29,666 bases of DNA, from IMG/VR virus record IMGVR_UViG_3300017788_000120, positions 1 to 29,666 of that record; one strand, written 5' to 3'. Source of the DNA: a virus. Made by a program: the position numbers and the translations under genes. The notes beneath the pieces are model-generated. The model saw only the letters and a program-made list of their open reading frames with translations. It was not told where the DNA came from and did not search any database. Of this stretch, positions 28,842 through 29,666 are shown in pieces; position 1 is the first letter of the stretch, and every line of letters begins with the position of its first letter.

Positions 28842-29474
28842 TTACCCTTGAAGACCATTAGGACGAACTTGTTGATGCATCCAGTGCTTGTCAGTTTGGA
28901 CATGACCACTGCGAACCCACTTAGCCACATGGGTGTCGAATTCGCTGTAATCAAAACCTTCTGCTACACGGACAACAAACCCTTCCTTGTTTTCAACATC
29001 GAAACCTTCTGCCATACGCTCCAGAAGTTCCAGATCGAACACACCACGATACAGAACAGGAACAGATTGAATACCCAGAAGTTCAAAGAACTCTTGAGTA
29101 TCGTTCCAACTCAGGCAACGGGTGCCGTTCCAGACACTGAAACCCATGAAGTATGTGGGCAGAGCATTATAGACCACGCTATGCTGTGCATAGAGATTTT
29201 CACCACAAATACGATAACCTTGGGGAATATCGTGCTTGATAGTGGACCAAAAGTTCTTAACCCAATCACGACTAGGGTGATGACGGCTGTCAAGACTACG
29301 AGCATGGATATGATCGTAGTACATAGAGCAATTTTCACCGTCCATCTTCTCAGTGACCACAACCTCACGACCGTTCAGATAGTCCAGAGTGGTGATACGG
29401 GTATCGTCACGTTGGAGACCGTTACTGAACGGCAGATGCGGAGTTGAGGGATACTTGATAGGATTAGAGTTCAT
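28842..29474 (-). CDS. RNA ligase family protein (second RNA ligase)
   Basis: 210 residues of the RNA_ligase superfamily. Motif I is TEKMDGEN with K43-M-D-G46. Further, GYRICGENLYAQHSVVY, YFMGFSVWN (III-like), KEGFVVRV (IV) and VAKWVR (V) complete the set. This type is compact, without the C-terminal domain of Rnl1, and may repair nicked RNA. A ribosome site (AGGAGC) and a near-consensus sigma70 promoter precede it, so it is expressed early, together with the Rnl1-like gene that follows after five bases. G+C is higher than in most of the window. Confidence 0.88.
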   Translation of the reverse strand: MNSNPIKYPSTPHLPFSNGLQRDDTRITTLDYLNGREVVVTEKMDGENCSMYYDHIHARSLDSRHHPSRDWVKNFWSTIKHDIPQGYRICGENLYAQHSVVYNALPTYFMGFSVWNGTRCLSWNDTQEFFELLGIQSVPVLYRGVFDLELLERMAEGFDVENKEGFVVRVAEGFDYSEFDTHVAKWVRSGHVQTDKHWMHQQVRPNGLQG

Positions 29475-29503
29475 GTTCTGCTCCTGTTTTCTAACTTGAA
29501 TAC

Positions 29504-29532
29504 AGTATAGCAGGTATGGGAATTATTGTCAA
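29504..29532 (-). promoter_or_regulatory. Sigma70-type early promoter with extended -10
   Basis: On the minus strand TTGACA (29532-29527), a 17-base spacer, then TATACT (29509-29504), preceded by TG at the extended -10 position (TGCTATACT). The -35 overlaps the stop codon of the preceding gene, and the ATG at 29474 is 30 bases past the -10. It is the best host-type promoter in the window and would start the RNA ligase operon. Confidence 0.85.
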
Positions 29533-29666
29533 TCCAAATATTGGATATCTTTGGGATTGACCAGAGCAAACTTGCCATCACGCTGGATGATCACCTTATT
29601 GAACTCGGTGATGTGCAGGTGTGCCCACAAGGGAAGATCACGCCCATTGTTGATGGAGTAGATATC
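29529..29666 (-). CDS. Partial phage gene of unknown function (N-terminus outside window)
   Basis: 45 residues at the C-terminus: DIYSINNGRDLPLWAHLHI, TEFNKVIIQRDGKFALVNP, KDIQYLD. The last strands look like a small beta fold. G+C is as high as in the RNA ligase genes. Too short for a family call. The stop codon overlaps the -35 of the next promoter. Confidence 0.6.
   Translation of the reverse strand, partial: DIYSINNGRDLPLWAHLHITEFNKVIIQRDGKFALVNPKDIQYLD

Noticed and set aside
28848-29447. 199-residue plus-strand frame opposite the compact RNA ligase
   Set aside because: Antisense to a gene with all ligase motifs; the frame is open because of higher G+C and codon bias. It shows no motif and has no ribosome site.
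1-29666. tRNA genes
   Set aside because: No cloverleaf with T-arm GTTCRA and matching acceptor stem was found by eye, and intergenic gaps are too short to hold one.

Overview
The window looks like part of the genome of a T4-like (tailed, contractile-tail) bacteriophage, AT-rich over most of its length and probably aquatic. The evidence is a class Ia ribonucleotide reductase (nrdA/nrdB), a T4 gp41-type replicative helicase overlapping a gp61-type primase, a UvsW helicase, tail-fibre genes, T4-type late-promoter cores (ATAAATA/CTAAATA), dense ATGA/TAATG overlaps and almost complete coding on one strand. No tRNA, rRNA, CRISPR array or insertion sequence was seen. The host cannot be read from the sequence. 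A heme-oxygenase-like gene and several proteins that remind me of cyanophage genes fit an aquatic host, possibly a cyanobacterium, but do not prove it.

Layout (nearly everything is on the minus strand, so transcription runs from high to low coordinates). 29.7-27.9 kb: the end of an unknown gene, a near-consensus sigma70 promoter, two RNA ligases and then small genes; the ligase part is visibly richer in G+C. 27.9-20.6 kb: a tightly overlapping operon of small unknown proteins, a zinc-ribbon-like protein, a heme oxygenase, a HARP-like protein, UvsW, a C2H2 zinc-finger protein and a very small protein carrying DNA polymerase III alpha (C-family) catalytic motifs. 20.65-20.2 kb: the only plus-strand gene, with back-to-back divergent late promoters. 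20.2-16.3 kb: a tail-fibre/adhesin cassette with a collagen-like fibre and a frameshifted last gene. 16.25-13.8 kb: primase and helicase. 13.8-9.3 kb: two unknown genes, then a cassette of a ligase-fold protein without its lysine nucleophile, a polymerase-beta-type nucleotidyltransferase and a ligase-fold protein with a complete KxDG. 9.3-4.55 kb: a monocistronic, probably abundant virion protein and small conserved phage genes, a RecB/Cas4-like nuclease and a tail protein. 4.54-0 kb: ribonucleotide reductase.

The most striking system is at 778-4542. nrdA is broken into two genes. The upstream one ends in an N-terminal split-intein half (Cys1, TxxH block B). The downstream one begins with a 35-residue C-terminal intein half (His-Asn, then +1 Thr). 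Between them lies an HNH-type homing endonuclease gene. Joining the exteins gives a colinear 764-residue NrdA (E. coli NrdA is 761). The endonuclease gene is preceded by a perfect 12-bp inverted repeat whose loop carries a late-promoter core, an arrangement that recalls hairpin-gated homing endonuclease genes of T4-like phages. Fractured genes with split inteins are known from metagenomic phage DNA; the combination with an HNH enzyme and a promoter-in-loop hairpin is what deserves checking.

Other points of interest are the miniature PolIII-alpha-like protein, the paired active and pseudo ligase-fold proteins around a nucleotidyltransferase, the separately encoded HARP-like partner of UvsW, and late promoters repeatedly located in hairpin loops.
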